From the NCBI GenBank assembly GCA_019246375.1, contig JAFAQO010000297.1:1-20348 (forward strand): a DNA stretch of 20,348 nt. The letters run 5' to 3'. The notes under the pieces are model-generated. The model had not been told where the DNA came from and did no database searches. It saw only the letters and a program-made list of their open reading frames with translations. Numbering within the stretch: position 1 is the stretch's first letter; every line of letters begins with the position of its first letter. Position numbers and translations under genes: made by a program. Shown piece by piece: positions 6,481 to 14,162 of this stretch. Origin of the DNA: Mycobacterium sp. Its GTDB lineage: Bacteria; Actinomycetota; Actinomycetes; Mycobacteriales; Mycobacteriaceae.

Positions 6481-7830
6481 TCAGCGATGACGCCGATGCA
6501 CCACGATTCGGCCGCCGTCCTTCGGGGTGTATGCGACACCCCGAGCGTGCACCTTCTCGCCCGGAGCCGTGGTGGTCTGGATTGTGAAGTGCCGCAGCAC
6601 AGTTCGCAAGACCACGTCCATCTCCATGTTTGCGAATGCGGCGCCCACGCACCGCCGGGTGCCACCGCCGAATGGAATCCACGCGAACGTGGACGGCTTG
6701 TTGCCGAGGTAGCGTTTCGGATCGAACCGGTCGGGATCGGGGAAGGCGTCGGCATTGGCATGCATCCCCGCGATGCTGACGAAGATCGAATACCCGCGTG
6801 GGATCACCCACTCGCCGAGCTCGTACACCGGCGCGTAAACGTGGCGGCCGGCCGCATCGATGACGGTCCGGTTCCGCTGCACTTCGAGAATTGTCGCCTG
6901 GCGTAGCTCGTTGTCGTCGGTTTCGGCCTCCTCGACTAACGCCGAGAGTACGTCGCGGTGCCGGCTGAGCCGTTCGAAAGCCCAGCCCAGGGTGGCTGCA
7001 GTGGTTTCGTGTCCGGCGGCGAGCAGGGTCAGCAGCTCGTCCCCGATGTCTGCGCGTGACATGGCCGAGCCGTCCTCGTAGGTGCTGCGCAGCATCATCG
7101 CGAGTATGTCGCTGCGATCCTCGAAGTCCGGGTCCGCTCGCTCGGCAGCGATCAACTTGTCGATGACAACGTCGTACTTGCGCCGCCACTCCGCGAGCCG
7201 ACCCCACGGGCTGTAACGACCGTAGGTCCGGGTGGGTTTTGGCAGCGTTGCCAGCCGCGAACCGAGCGTGACCCACGGTGGGATGATCCGCCGCAGCACG
7301 TCGAGTTCGGCGCCCTCGGCACCGAAAACCGCACGCAATATGGCGTTGAGCGTGATCCGCATCGTCGACGGCAGAGTCGCGACCGCCTCGCCCTCCGGCC
7401 AGCCGGCAATCTCCCGGAGGGTCTCCTCTTCGATGATGTCCTCGTAGTTCTTGATGCTCTTGCCGTGGAAAGGCGGAGCCAGCAGTCGGCGCCGCCGGCG
7501 ATGGTCGTCGCCGTCGAGCGCGAAAACCGAGCCGGGCCCGAGCATCCGGCTCAGGTTGGGCTGAATATTGCCGAGAATTTCGGGGCTGGTGGTGAAGATC
7601 TGTTTGGCCAGCACCGGGTCGGCGACCACCACCGTGTGACCGTAGACCGGGACGTTGAGCATGAATGCGCTCCCGTAGCGGCGCGCAAGTTGTTGAATCA
7701 TCCAGCGACGTCTAGCGGCGAACCCGATGCCCTGTAGAAATGTGGGGATCGGCGGCGCCGGCGGCAGCTTGACGGCAGGCGGCGCCGTCGCGACTTGAGT
7801 CTCAGCTGCTGCTTCGCTCACGGGCTGCAC
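6481..7830 (-). CDS. cyp138: Cytochrome P450 of the CYP138 type
   Basis: A 449-residue haem monooxygenase. Landmarks: C-helix region DGDDHRRRRRLLAPPF (106-121), I-helix oxygen-binding motif AAGHETTA (271-278), ExxR motif as EVQR (316-319) and haem-binding loop FGGGTRRCVGAAF (387-399) with Cys394 as iron ligand. The overall sequence closely recalls M. tuberculosis CYP138 (Rv0136), an orphan P450. The frame extends upstream, but GTG 7830 is the best start: AGGAGG (7837-7842) lies six bases before it. GTG 7821 is an alternative. The gene diverges from a TetR gene, and two GGTAC-N6-GTACC repeats lie between them. No ferredoxin gene is adjacent. The natural substrate is unknown. Confidence 0.95.
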   Translation of the reverse strand: MQPVSEAAAETQVATAPPAVKLPPAPPIPTFLQGIGFAARRRWMIQQLARRYGSAFMLNVPVYGHTVVVADPVLAKQIFTTSPEILGNIQPNLSRMLGPGSVFALDGDDHRRRRRLLAPPFHGKSIKNYEDIIEEETLREIAGWPEGEAVATLPSTMRITLNAILRAVFGAEGAELDVLRRIIPPWVTLGSRLATLPKPTRTYGRYSPWGRLAEWRRKYDVVIDKLIAAERADPDFEDRSDILAMMLRSTYEDGSAMSRADIGDELLTLLAAGHETTAATLGWAFERLSRHRDVLSALVEEAETDDNELRQATILEVQRNRTVIDAAGRHVYAPVYELGEWVIPRGYSIFVSIAGMHANADAFPDPDRFDPKRYLGNKPSTFAWIPFGGGTRRCVGAAFANMEMDVVLRTVLRHFTIQTTTAPGEKVHARGVAYTPKDGGRIVVHRRHR

Positions 7831-7836
7831 TCCCAA

Positions 7837-7842
7837 CCTCCT
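7837..7842 (-). promoter_or_regulatory. Ribosome binding site deciding the cyp138 GTG start
   Basis: A perfect AGGAGG on the minus strand lies six bases upstream of GTG 7830. It excludes the longer in-frame extension, which would run through the operator region. It begins four bases from the nearer inverted repeat, so a repressor bound there could also occlude initiation. Confidence 0.75.
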
Positions 7843-7846
7843 GCAT

Positions 7847-7862
7847 GGTACTGCGGTGTACC
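7847..7862. promoter_or_regulatory. Candidate TetR operator A (GGTAC-N6-GTACC)
   Basis: A perfect inverted repeat of GGTAC and GTACC separated by TGCGGT; the next outer base pair (T/A) also pairs. It lies in the presumed leader of cyp138. It has the same arms and spacer length as operator B, with centres 34 bases apart. Confidence 0.65.
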
Positions 7863-7872
7863 ACCGGTGTCT

Positions 7873-7879
7873 TACGATA
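7873..7879. promoter_or_regulatory. Overlapping divergent -10-like hexamers for tetR and cyp138
   Basis: TACGAT on the plus strand (7873-7878) and TATCGT on the minus strand (7874-7879) both match TANNNT and overlap back to back. They would start tetR near 7885, inside operator B, and cyp138 near 7867, next to operator A. This geometry suits simultaneous repression of both genes. No good -35 elements are visible. Confidence 0.35.
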
Positions 7880-7880
7880 C

Positions 7881-7896
7881 GGTACCGTGTGGTACC
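7881..7896. promoter_or_regulatory. Candidate TetR operator B (GGTAC-N6-GTACC)
   Basis: A second perfect GGTAC/GTACC inverted repeat, here around CGTGTG. It also contains the 10-bp palindrome ACGGTACCGT at its left edge (7879-7888). It lies within the cyp138/tetR intergenic region and covers the predicted tetR start of transcription. Confidence 0.65.
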
Positions 7897-7927
7897 AACC
7901 ACTGGCAAGCGTTCATTGGAAGAGGGC

Positions 7928-8539
7928 ATGGTCGTGACAGCAGTGGCTGGCGACGCAGCTTACGTCGACATCGATCCGTTTCGGCGCCGGCTGCTCGACG
8001 GCCTCGCCGCCTCGATCGGCGAACGTGGGTATCGCGCTACTACCGTCGCCGACATCGTCCGGCACGCGCGTACCTCGAAGCGCACCTTCTATGACCAGTT
8101 CGCCAGTAAAGAGCAGTGTTTTCTCGAGTTGCTTCGCGCGGACACCGAGCAGCTGGCTGAAGAGATCCGGGCGGCCGTTAGTCCAGAGGCCGACTGGCAT
8201 CGTCAGATTCGTCAGGCGGTCGAAGCCTACGTCGGCCACATCAAGTCCCGGCCGGCGATCACGTTGAGCTGGATCCGTGAGCTTCCTTCACTTGGTGCGG
8301 CCGCCCGTCCGGTTCAGCGCCACGGATTGGAATTATTGACCAGACTGTTGATCGACCTCAGTGGCAGCGCAGGATTCCGGCGCGCCGAGCTGGGACCGCT
8401 GACACCGCCGTTGGCGGTAATCCTGTTAGGTGGACTGCGGGAATTGACCGCGCTGGCCGTCGAAGACGGCAAAGACGTGGCCGAGATCGTCGAACCCGCG
8501 GTGACCGCTTCCGTAGCCCTGCTCGGCGCCCGACACTGA
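7928..8539 (+). CDS. TetR family regulator divergent from cyp138
   Basis: A 203-residue TetR/AcrR-type repressor. The N-terminal helix-turn-helix lies at about 22-62: GYRATTVADIVRHARTSKRTFYDQFASKEQCF contains the conserved TT-V-I, Tyr55, Phe58 and K61-E62 positions. The C-terminal ligand domain is a helical bundle without a recognisable ligand signature. ATG 7928 is preferred, with GGAAGAGGG (7918-7926) upstream; GTG 7934 is a close alternative. The ORF is open further upstream into the operator region. Divergence from cyp138 and the paired repeats at 7847-7896 point to autorepression and control of the P450. Recalled counterpart: M. tuberculosis Rv0135c. Confidence 0.93.
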   Translation: MVVTAVAGDAAYVDIDPFRRRLLDGLAASIGERGYRATTVADIVRHARTSKRTFYDQFASKEQCFLELLRADTEQLAEEIRAAVSPEADWHRQIRQAVEAYVGHIKSRPAITLSWIRELPSLGAAARPVQRHGLELLTRLLIDLSGSAGFRRAELGPLTPPLAVILLGGLRELTALAVEDGKDVAEIVEPAVTASVALLGARH

Positions 8540-8620
8540 GGCGGCAACGTGGGCCCACCGCGGGCCTACGCTTTGCCCGGCTACGCTCGTCGCAGACCGC
8601 GGATGATGTGGAGGACTGCA

Positions 8621-8833
8621 ATGCGCCTGTCGACTCGAAATCAGCTCAAGGGGACTATCACCGACGTCGACATCGGCAGTGTCATGGCGGTCGTCAAGGT
8701 GCAGCTCGACGGCAGCGATCAAATCATCACATCCTCGGTCACCAAGGACGCCGCGCTCAATCTCAATCTTGAAGTCGGCCAGGCGGCGACGGTGTTCATC
8801 AAGTCGACCGAAGTGACGATCGGCGTCGAGTAA
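8621..8833 (+). CDS. Mop/TOBE-type molybdopterin-binding small protein (molbindin)
   Basis: A 70-residue single Mop domain. The sequence follows the molbindin pattern: STRNQLKGTITDVDIGSVMA at the start, then SSVTKDAALNLNLEVGQ, and the terminal strand FIKSTEVTIGVE. Such proteins bind molybdate or tungstate as hexamers, or serve as small sensors and stores. The ATG at 8621 is set by GGAGG (8610-8614) six bases upstream, and two TACGCT hexamers (8567-8572 and 8582-8587) could be -10 elements. No molybdate transporter or cofactor gene is nearby, so its partner is not visible. It converges on the desaturase gene. Confidence 0.92.
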   Translation: MRLSTRNQLKGTITDVDIGSVMAVVKVQLDGSDQIITSSVTKDAALNLNLEVGQAATVFIKSTEVTIGVE

Positions 8834-8872
8834 GCGCGAGTCGAAGACTCATTCCGGGTCCCGAGATTACCT

Positions 8873-8907
8873 AGAGGGTCGCGGAAATCTGAACTTCACA
8901 ACCCTCT
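8873..8907. terminator. Weak inverted repeat between convergent genes
   Basis: AGAGGGT (8873-8879) and ACCCTCT (8901-8907) are perfect 7-bp arms separated by 21 bases, lying between the Mop stop and the desaturase stop. There is no T-tract and the loop is long, so it is only a possible bidirectional terminator. Confidence 0.25.
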
Positions 8908-8928
8908 GCGCAACTAGAACGCAGTGGC

Positions 8929-10041
8929 CTACGCCGCCATCGGCGGCCGCGCGGAGACTTGCTCGTCTTGGGCGGCCCGCTTCTTCGTCGGGAGGGTCAG
9001 CTTGAAGATTTTGCGGACGACGGTGCCGAATTGCCTCGGCAGTGACCCCGCGTTGTACGGGATGCCGTAGCGCTGGCAGATTTCGCGCACCTCGGGCGCG
9101 ATCTCGACGTAGCGGCGAGCCGGCATGTCCGGGAACAGGTGGTGCTCGATCTGGTGCGACAGGTTGCCGGACAGTAGGTGAAAGAGCTTGCCACCAGTCA
9201 GATTTGCCGAGCCCAGAACCTGCCGGAAGTACCACATGCCGCGGGTCTCATTCGCTGTTTCCTCGACGGAGAACTCTTGCGTCCCATCCGGGAAGTGACC
9301 GCAGAAGATAATCATGTAGGACCAGACGTTTCGGATCAGGTTGGCCGACAGGTTGCCGGTGAGCACCAACGGCGCGAACGGGCCGGCCAACAGCGGGAAA
9401 GCGACGTAATCCTTCAGCATCTGGCGGCGGGTCTTGCGCCAAATGCCTTGCAGGATCACGCGTTTGTCGGCGAAGCTGATTTCCCCGGCGCGGATGCGTT
9501 CGGTTTCCAGTTCGTGCAGTGCGACGCCGTACTGGAACAGCACCATCAGCAAGAGTGCGTAGATCGGGTTGCCCAGGAAGTACGGCTCCCACGGCTGGTC
9601 TTCGCTCATACGCAAGATGCCATAGCCGATGTCGCGGTCCATCCCGACGATGTTGGTGTGGGTGTGGTGCATATAGTTGTGTGAGTGCCGCCATTGGTCG
9701 GCGGGACAGGACGTGTCCCATTCGAACGCACGGCCGGAAATCGCCGGGTCGCGCATCCAGTCGTATTGGCCGTGCATGACGTTGTGGCCGATTTCCATGT
9801 TGTCAAGGATTTTCGACAACCCGAGCATTGCGGTACCGGCCAGCCACGCCGGCGGCAGGATCCCGGCGAACAGCAGGGCACGCCCGCCCACTTCGAGGGC
9901 GCGTTGCGTCTTGATGACGCGACGGATGTAGTCGGCGTCGCGTTCGCCGAGGTCGGCCATCACACGTTCCTTGATGGCGTCGAGTTCGCGACCGAAGGCC
10001 TCGGCTTGCTCGGGGGTCAGGGTGATCTTGGGCTTCGACAT
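8929..10041 (-). CDS. Membrane fatty-acid/acyl-CoA desaturase (DesA3-like)
   Basis: A 370-residue di-iron membrane desaturase that would introduce a double bond into an acyl chain using electrons from the upstream reductase. Three histidine boxes are intact: HNVMH (86-90), HSHNYMHH (119-126) and HQIEHH (296-301), plus CGHF (247-250). Hydrophobic segments lie at about 53-78, 158-175 and 212-246. It resembles mycobacterial DesA3 (stearoyl-CoA delta-9 desaturase), but its C-terminal tail after the last box is shorter than I recall for DesA3 (427 residues). AAGGAGG lies just upstream of ATG 10041, and the reductase stop is 32 bases away, so the two form an operon. The exact acyl substrate and position are not readable. 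Confidence 0.93.
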   Translation of the reverse strand: MSKPKITLTPEQAEAFGRELDAIKERVMADLGERDADYIRRVIKTQRALEVGGRALLFAGILPPAWLAGTAMLGLSKILDNMEIGHNVMHGQYDWMRDPAISGRAFEWDTSCPADQWRHSHNYMHHTHTNIVGMDRDIGYGILRMSEDQPWEPYFLGNPIYALLLMVLFQYGVALHELETERIRAGEISFADKRVILQGIWRKTRRQMLKDYVAFPLLAGPFAPLVLTGNLSANLIRNVWSYMIIFCGHFPDGTQEFSVEETANETRGMWYFRQVLGSANLTGGKLFHLLSGNLSHQIEHHLFPDMPARRYVEIAPEVREICQRYGIPYNAGSLPRQFGTVVRKIFKLTLPTKKRAAQDEQVSARPPMAA

Positions 10042-10073
10042 GGAGCCTCCTTAATGAGCTGGGTTCGATTGAG

Positions 10074-11132
10074 CTATAGGGCGAGCTCGACATCACCGAC
10101 GGGAACAGACACGCAGATTTGCACGTCCTCGTCGGGGTTGGTCGAGACGCCTCCGGTGGTGAGGTTGCGCACGACGCCGCTGGTTTTGCGCCGGGTGCAG
10201 GTGTGGCAGATGCCCATGCGGCATCCGCTCTCTGGTGCCAGCCCGGCCGCCTCGGCCTGCTCCAGCAGGGGCCGGCCGTCGTCGACGACGTCAATGCCAC
10301 TGCTCGCAAACGTCACTCGGCCGCCCGACGGCTTAGCGGGCAATTCGACCGTCGGGGCCACGAAGCTTTCCGACTGCGCGTTCGGGCAGTGCTCGCGGAC
10401 GGCGTCCACCAAAGGAACTGGCCCGCAGACGAATACCGCATCTGGTGACGGCATGGCCGCCGCCAGGTGCTCCGGCCCGAAGCGGCCAGTCAAGTCGCCC
10501 GCGCCCGACCGGGTGTACCCGTGCAGCACATGCACGTGGGCCATCGCGGCCAGTTCGTCGCGGTAGCAGGCCTCCGCGGGATTGCGCGCGTAGTGGATGA
10601 ATGCGATGTCCCCGTCGTGGCCTTCAGCGACCAGTGTGCGCAGCATCGCCAGCACCGGCGTGATGCCGCTGCCGCCGGAGACGAACAGAATGCGTCGGGG
10701 ACGACGAGCTGGGAGTACGAAGTCACCGCCGACGTTGCTTAGTGCTACCACCATCCCCGGGCGGGCCTGCTCGTAGAGGTAGGACGAGACCAGTCCGTCG
10801 TCGTGGCGGCCGATCGTCAACTCGAGGTCGCCTGCGCCTTCGGCGTTGGCAGGCGAATAGCAGCGGGTGTGCCGGCGCCCGTCGATCTCAACGGTGATGT
10901 TGACGTACTGGCCGGCCTTGACGGTGTGACCACAGAAGGCCGCATTCGGCTCGAGAGTGAGCGTGATGCTCCGCGAGGTGGTCCGGCACGCCTCGATGAC
11001 CTTGGCGCGGGCTTCTCCCAGCGTCCAGGTCGGAGCCACCAGCTCGGTGTACCGGTCGACGCCGTGCGGCCCGGTGAGCAGGTCGACCAGGTCTGAGCCT
11101 AGGACCCGCTGAGCAAGCGTTTTAGTGAACAT
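10074..11132 (-). CDS. Ferredoxin reductase-ferredoxin fusion, electron donor to desaturase
   Basis: A 352-residue flavin/iron-sulfur oxidoreductase like M. tuberculosis Rv3230c, the partner of DesA3. The FAD motif RCYS is at 90-93, the pyridine-nucleotide site GGSGITP at 153-159, and CGP at 236-238. A C-terminal plant-type [2Fe-2S] domain has Cys304, Cys309, Cys312 and Cys340. Electrons would pass from NAD(P)H via FAD and the cluster to the desaturase. The likely start is ATG 11132, giving MFTKTLAQRVLGSDL as in homologs; a longer in-frame ORF begins at 11198. No Shine-Dalgarno sequence is visible and CACAGT sits at leaderless spacing, so the mRNA may be leaderless. A FabR-like box covers the start codon. 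Confidence 0.92.
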   Translation of the reverse strand: MFTKTLAQRVLGSDLVDLLTGPHGVDRYTELVAPTWTLGEARAKVIEACRTTSRSITLTLEPNAAFCGHTVKAGQYVNITVEIDGRRHTRCYSPANAEGAGDLELTIGRHDDGLVSSYLYEQARPGMVVALSNVGGDFVLPARRPRRILFVSGGSGITPVLAMLRTLVAEGHDGDIAFIHYARNPAEACYRDELAAMAHVHVLHGYTRSGAGDLTGRFGPEHLAAAMPSPDAVFVCGPVPLVDAVREHCPNAQSESFVAPTVELPAKPSGGRVTFASSGIDVVDDGRPLLEQAEAAGLAPESGCRMGICHTCTRRKTSGVVRNLTTGGVSTNPDEDVQICVSVPVGDVELAL

Positions 11133-11141
11133 GCGTACACT
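11124..11141. promoter_or_regulatory. FabR/DesT-like operator 1 over the reductase start codon
   Basis: AGTGAACATGCGTACACT is an 18-bp imperfect palindrome (6 of 7 arm positions pair around four bases). Read on the other strand, AGTGTACGCATGTTCACT closely resembles the E. coli FabR box as I recall it (AGCGTACA-NN-TGTTCGCT) and shares AGTGAAC with the Pseudomonas DesT site. It spans the reductase ATG (11130-11132). A FabR/DesT-like regulator is encoded next door. Confidence 0.7.
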
Positions 11142-11188
11142 GTGCGACGCGCTGCTGCAGTTCGTCAAGCATTTTCGCAGCTCTGTGG

Positions 11189-11194
11189 TAGGGT
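11189..11194 (+). promoter_or_regulatory. -10 element of the FabR/DesT-like tetR gene
   Basis: TAGGGT fits TANNNT and lies seven bases before GTG 11202, so transcription would begin at or one base before the start codon. There is no Shine-Dalgarno sequence, which together suggests a leaderless mRNA. Confidence 0.55.
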
Positions 11195-11200
11195 TCACAC

Positions 11201-11218
11201 AGTGAACAGCCGTACGCC
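11201..11218. promoter_or_regulatory. FabR/DesT-like operator 2 over the tetR start codon
   Basis: AGTGAACAGCCGTACGCC matches operator 1 at 14 of 18 positions in the same orientation, including AGTGAAC and GTAC at identical spacing. It spans GTG 11202. A separate perfect inverted repeat, GTTCAC-ACA-GTGAAC (11193-11207), overlaps its left half and the -10 element. Either could be the actual binding frame. Confidence 0.55.
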
Positions 11219-11876
11219 TACCTCACGGCCGCACCGGTCGGGGCACGGGCGTAACCGGGATAGCCCTTCCCGAGAGGAACGCAAAGAGGCGACTCGGCGC
11301 GCCATCGTCGGCGCAGCGCTCAAGCTACTCGTTGACCGTAGCTTCAGCGGGCTGAGCTTGCGTGAGGTGACGCGGGAGGCCGGTATCGTGCCGGCGGCGT
11401 TCTACCGGCACTTTGAGTCGATGGAAGCCCTCGGGCTGGTGCTGATCGACGAGTCTTTTCGCACCTTGCGCGATATGCTGCGCAGCGCCCGCGCCGGCAG
11501 GCTCGACCCGAACCGAGTGATCGAGTCATCCGTTGAGATCCTGATCGCCAGCATGGCCGAGCGGCGTGAGCACTGGCGCTTTATCTACCGAGAGCGCTCC
11601 AGCGGGGTCACCGTGTTGCGCTACGCCATCCGCACCGAGATCCGGCTCATCACTTCGGAATTGGCCACAGACCTCGCACGCTTTCCCGCCCTGACCACCT
11701 GGAGCACCGAGGACCTCAACATACTGGCGACCCTGTTCGTCAACTCGATGATCGTTATCGCCGAGGCCATCGAGGACGCGCAAAGCGCCGAGGCGCTGGA
11801 GGAGATCAGGCGCATCGCGGTCAAACAACTGCGGATGATCGCCGTGGGTGTCGCCGGCTGGCGCAGCAGCCCCTAG
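11202..11876 (+). CDS. FabR/DesT-like TetR family regulator of the desaturase operon
   Basis: A 224-residue TetR-type regulator. The helix-turn-helix SLREVTREAGIVPAAFYRHF (52-71), then ESMEALGLVLIDES, is strikingly like E. coli FabR, and RERSSGVTVLRYAIRTEI (130-147) matches FabR's RERSG region. The C-terminal KQLRMIAVG also fits. FabR and Pseudomonas DesT sense saturated versus unsaturated acyl chains and repress unsaturated-fatty-acid or desaturase genes. The start is GTG 11202, with TAGGGT at leaderless spacing; the ORF extends upstream to 11142 without support. It diverges from the reductase-desaturase operon, exactly as desT does from desCB. Ligand and direct control are inferred. Confidence 0.88.
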   Translation: MNSRTPTSRPHRSGHGRNRDSPSREERKEATRRAIVGAALKLLVDRSFSGLSLREVTREAGIVPAAFYRHFESMEALGLVLIDESFRTLRDMLRSARAGRLDPNRVIESSVEILIASMAERREHWRFIYRERSSGVTVLRYAIRTEIRLITSELATDLARFPALTTWSTEDLNILATLFVNSMIVIAEAIEDAQSAEALEEIRRIAVKQLRMIAVGVAGWRSSP

Positions 11877-11888
11877 CGGCGATCGTAA

Positions 11889-11922
11889 GCGCGGCGAAGC
11901 CGGGCGCAGCGGGTCGCCGCGC
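11889..11922. terminator. Bidirectional hairpin between convergent tetR and katE
   Basis: Perfect 9-bp arms GCGCGGCGA (11889-11897) and TCGCCGCGC (11914-11922) flank a 16-base GC-rich loop, within the 58 bases separating the two convergent stop codons. There is no T-tract, as is common for mycobacterial terminators. Placement and stem strength support a shared terminator. Confidence 0.55.
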
Positions 11923-11934
11923 GACAATCTGGCG

Positions 11935-14043
11935 TCAGGCGGGCACCGTGTCGGTTTCGCGGTCCCACGCTCGATGCTTGGCCAGTGCCGACGCGAAGGC
12001 TTCGAAAAACTCGTCCGGGATGGTGTCTTCGGCCGCGGTTGTCGAGACCACACCTTTTTCGGCCACCACCTCGGCACCGTCGGCAAGTTGCTCGGCGACT
12101 CCGGCTTTACGCAGCAGGTCAATTCCCGCGCCGAACGCCGCCACCGGCTTGAGGTGCTTGTAGGCCTCGGTGACGAAGTGCAGCGCATACCCGTCACCGG
12201 ACAGCGTCTGCACCGAATCCGGACCGCACGGCACGACGACCGCGTCGTAGAGGACCGAGGCCATGGTGTTGATGGCGCGGTCGACGTCGACCTCACCGCC
12301 GGATCCGCCGGAGAGCGTCCCGCCTCCGGTCGGTGCCAGCACCTCTGCTATGGCGCCGCGTTTCCGCATCGCCTCGACGAACCGCTCCACGCCGCGCACG
12401 TCGACGCCGTTGGCGGCCAACACGGCGATCTTGCGGGTTTCGATGCTGTCGGTTGCGGTGTTGAGCTGCGAAAGCGCAGGCGAGGCCGGCAGCTTGTCGT
12501 CGACGGCCTGCTCCTCCGGATCGGGCAGGCCCAGTTCCGCAGCGACCCGGGACGCCAGGTCGTGGTCGACCAGGTTCAGCTGATCGACTACGCGGGAACG
12601 GATTTCGACAACCTCCACATGGCCGAGTTCGAAGGCGAACGCAGCCACGATATGTTTGGCCTCGACCGGTGACATGCTCTTCCAGAACATGCGGGCCTGG
12701 CTGTAGTAGTCCTGGAAGCTCTTGGCGCGTTGGCGGATCTTGTGGCCGTCCACCCTCTCGGTGTAGTGCCGGAAGACGTCCTCATCGGCCAGCGCGGGAC
12801 ATCCTCCGCCCAGCGAGTTCTTGAAATAGCTGGTTTTGCCTCTCGGAATGGCCATTTGGCTGTAGCCGTCGTGCTGGTTATTGCGGACATCGGCGACCGG
12901 CCGGTTGACCGGCAACTGGGCGAAGTTGGGTCCGCCCAGCCGGATCAGCTGGGTGTCCAGGTAGGAGAAGTTGCGGAACTGCAGCAGCGGGTCGTTGGTG
13001 AAATCGATGCCCGGCACCACGTTGGCGGTATGGAAGGCCACCTGTTCGGTCTCGGCGAAAAAGTTGTCCGGGTTGCGATTGAGCACCATCTTGCCCACCG
13101 GCCGGACCGGAACCTGTTCTTCGGGAATGATTTTCGTCGCGTCGAGCAGATCGAATGCAAAGTTGAACTCGTCGCTTTCCGGCACCAATTGCACGCCGAG
13201 CTCCCACTCCGGGTACTGGCCGGCTTCGATGGAGTCCCAAAGGTCGCGCCGGTTGAAGTCAGGGTCCTTTCCGGCGACTTTCTGGCATTCGTCCCAAATC
13301 AGCGAGTGCACACCGAGGCGGGGCTTCCAGTGGAACTTCACGAACGTGCCTTCGCCACGAGCGTTGACGAGGCGGAACGTGTGCACACCGAAGCCCTGCA
13401 TCATCCGGAAACTGCGCGGCAGTGACCGATCCGACATCAACCACATGATCGTGTGCAGAGTTTCCGGCTGCAGCGACACGAAATCCCATAGGGTGTCGTG
13501 CGCTGACTGGGCCTGCGGGATCTCGTTGTGCGGTTCGGGTTTGACCGCGTGCACGAAGTCCGGGAACTTGATGCCGTCCTGGATAAAGAACACCGGGAAG
13601 TTGTTGCCGACAAGGTCGTAGTTGCCCTGATCGGTGTAGAACTTCGTGGCGAAGCCGCGGACGTCGCGAACGGTATCGGCGGAACCTCGAGACCCCGCCA
13701 CGGTGGAGAACCGCACGAATACCGGAGTCTGCTTGCCGGGCGTGGTCAGAAACTTCGCGACGGTGTATTCGGCCAGCGAGTCGTCGTAGGGCTCGAAGTA
13801 GCCGTAGGCGCCCGCGCCGCGGGCATGCACCACTCGCTCGGGGATGCGCTCGTGGTCGAAGTGGGTGATCTTCTCGCGGGCATGAAAGTCTTCCAAAAGC
13901 GTGGGGCCGCGTTCACCGGCAGTGAGCGCGTCGTCGGTGTGGTCTACTCGAACGCCTTGCTGAGTCGTCAAATACCCGGTGGCCCGGTCAACGCGGTATT
14001 GACCTAGCTGCTCGTTTTTCGGGTTCTCGTCGTTGGTTGCCAT
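11935..14043 (-). CDS. katE: Large-subunit monofunctional haem catalase (KatE/HPII type)
   Basis: A 702-residue clade-2 catalase that disproportionates hydrogen peroxide. The core (about 10-500) has catalytic His73 in [12 protein letters not shown], Asn147 in [14 protein letters not shown], and the proximal haem ligand Tyr361 in RNFSYLDTQ with Arg357. The extra C-terminal flavodoxin/GATase-1-like domain typical of large catalases spans about 545-690 ([13 protein letters not shown] through VVVPCGPDS). The ATG at 14043 has GAGAGGA upstream. A sigma-F-like promoter lies at 14080-14104. It is a different family from KatG, and I recall no katE in M. tuberculosis. It diverges from the tandem DUF427 gene. 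It appears complete and should be active. Confidence 0.97.
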   Translation of the reverse strand: MATNDENPKNEQLGQYRVDRATGYLTTQQGVRVDHTDDALTAGERGPTLLEDFHAREKITHFDHERIPERVVHARGAGAYGYFEPYDDSLAEYTVAKFLTTPGKQTPVFVRFSTVAGSRGSADTVRDVRGFATKFYTDQGNYDLVGNNFPVFFIQDGIKFPDFVHAVKPEPHNEIPQAQSAHDTLWDFVSLQPETLHTIMWLMSDRSLPRSFRMMQGFGVHTFRLVNARGEGTFVKFHWKPRLGVHSLIWDECQKVAGKDPDFNRRDLWDSIEAGQYPEWELGVQLVPESDEFNFAFDLLDATKIIPEEQVPVRPVGKMVLNRNPDNFFAETEQVAFHTANVVPGIDFTNDPLLQFRNFSYLDTQLIRLGGPNFAQLPVNRPVADVRNNQHDGYSQMAIPRGKTSYFKNSLGGGCPALADEDVFRHYTERVDGHKIRQRAKSFQDYYSQARMFWKSMSPVEAKHIVAAFAFELGHVEVVEIRSRVVDQLNLVDHDLASRVAAELGLPDPEEQAVDDKLPASPALSQLNTATDSIETRKIAVLAANGVDVRGVERFVEAMRKRGAIAEVLAPTGGGTLSGGSGGEVDVDRAINTMASVLYDAVVVPCGPDSVQTLSGDGYALHFVTEAYKHLKPVAAFGAGIDLLRKAGVAEQLADGAEVVAEKGVVSTTAAEDTIPDEFFEAFASALAKHRAWDRETDTVPA

Positions 14044-14079
14044 CTGCGTCCTCTCGGCATTTCTCCCCCGAGGCTGGGT

Positions 14080-14104
14080 TACCCAAGTAGTGCATCAACA
14101 AACG
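14080..14104 (-). promoter_or_regulatory. Candidate sigma-F promoter of katE
   Basis: On the minus strand CGTTT (14100-14104), 15 bases and GGGTA (14080-14084) give a near-consensus SigF promoter. It would yield a leader of about 30 bases before the katE ATG. Spacing is the same as at dps in this window. Confidence 0.65.
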
Positions 14105-14162
14105 ATCAACGCTTGAGTCGCGGTGGCAGTGTTGAAGTGATTCAGGGCCGAAAGGACGCGAG

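Noticed and set aside
12730..13425. A 231-codon plus-strand ORF inside katE
   Set aside because: It is a shadow of the catalase core, without recognisable sequence.
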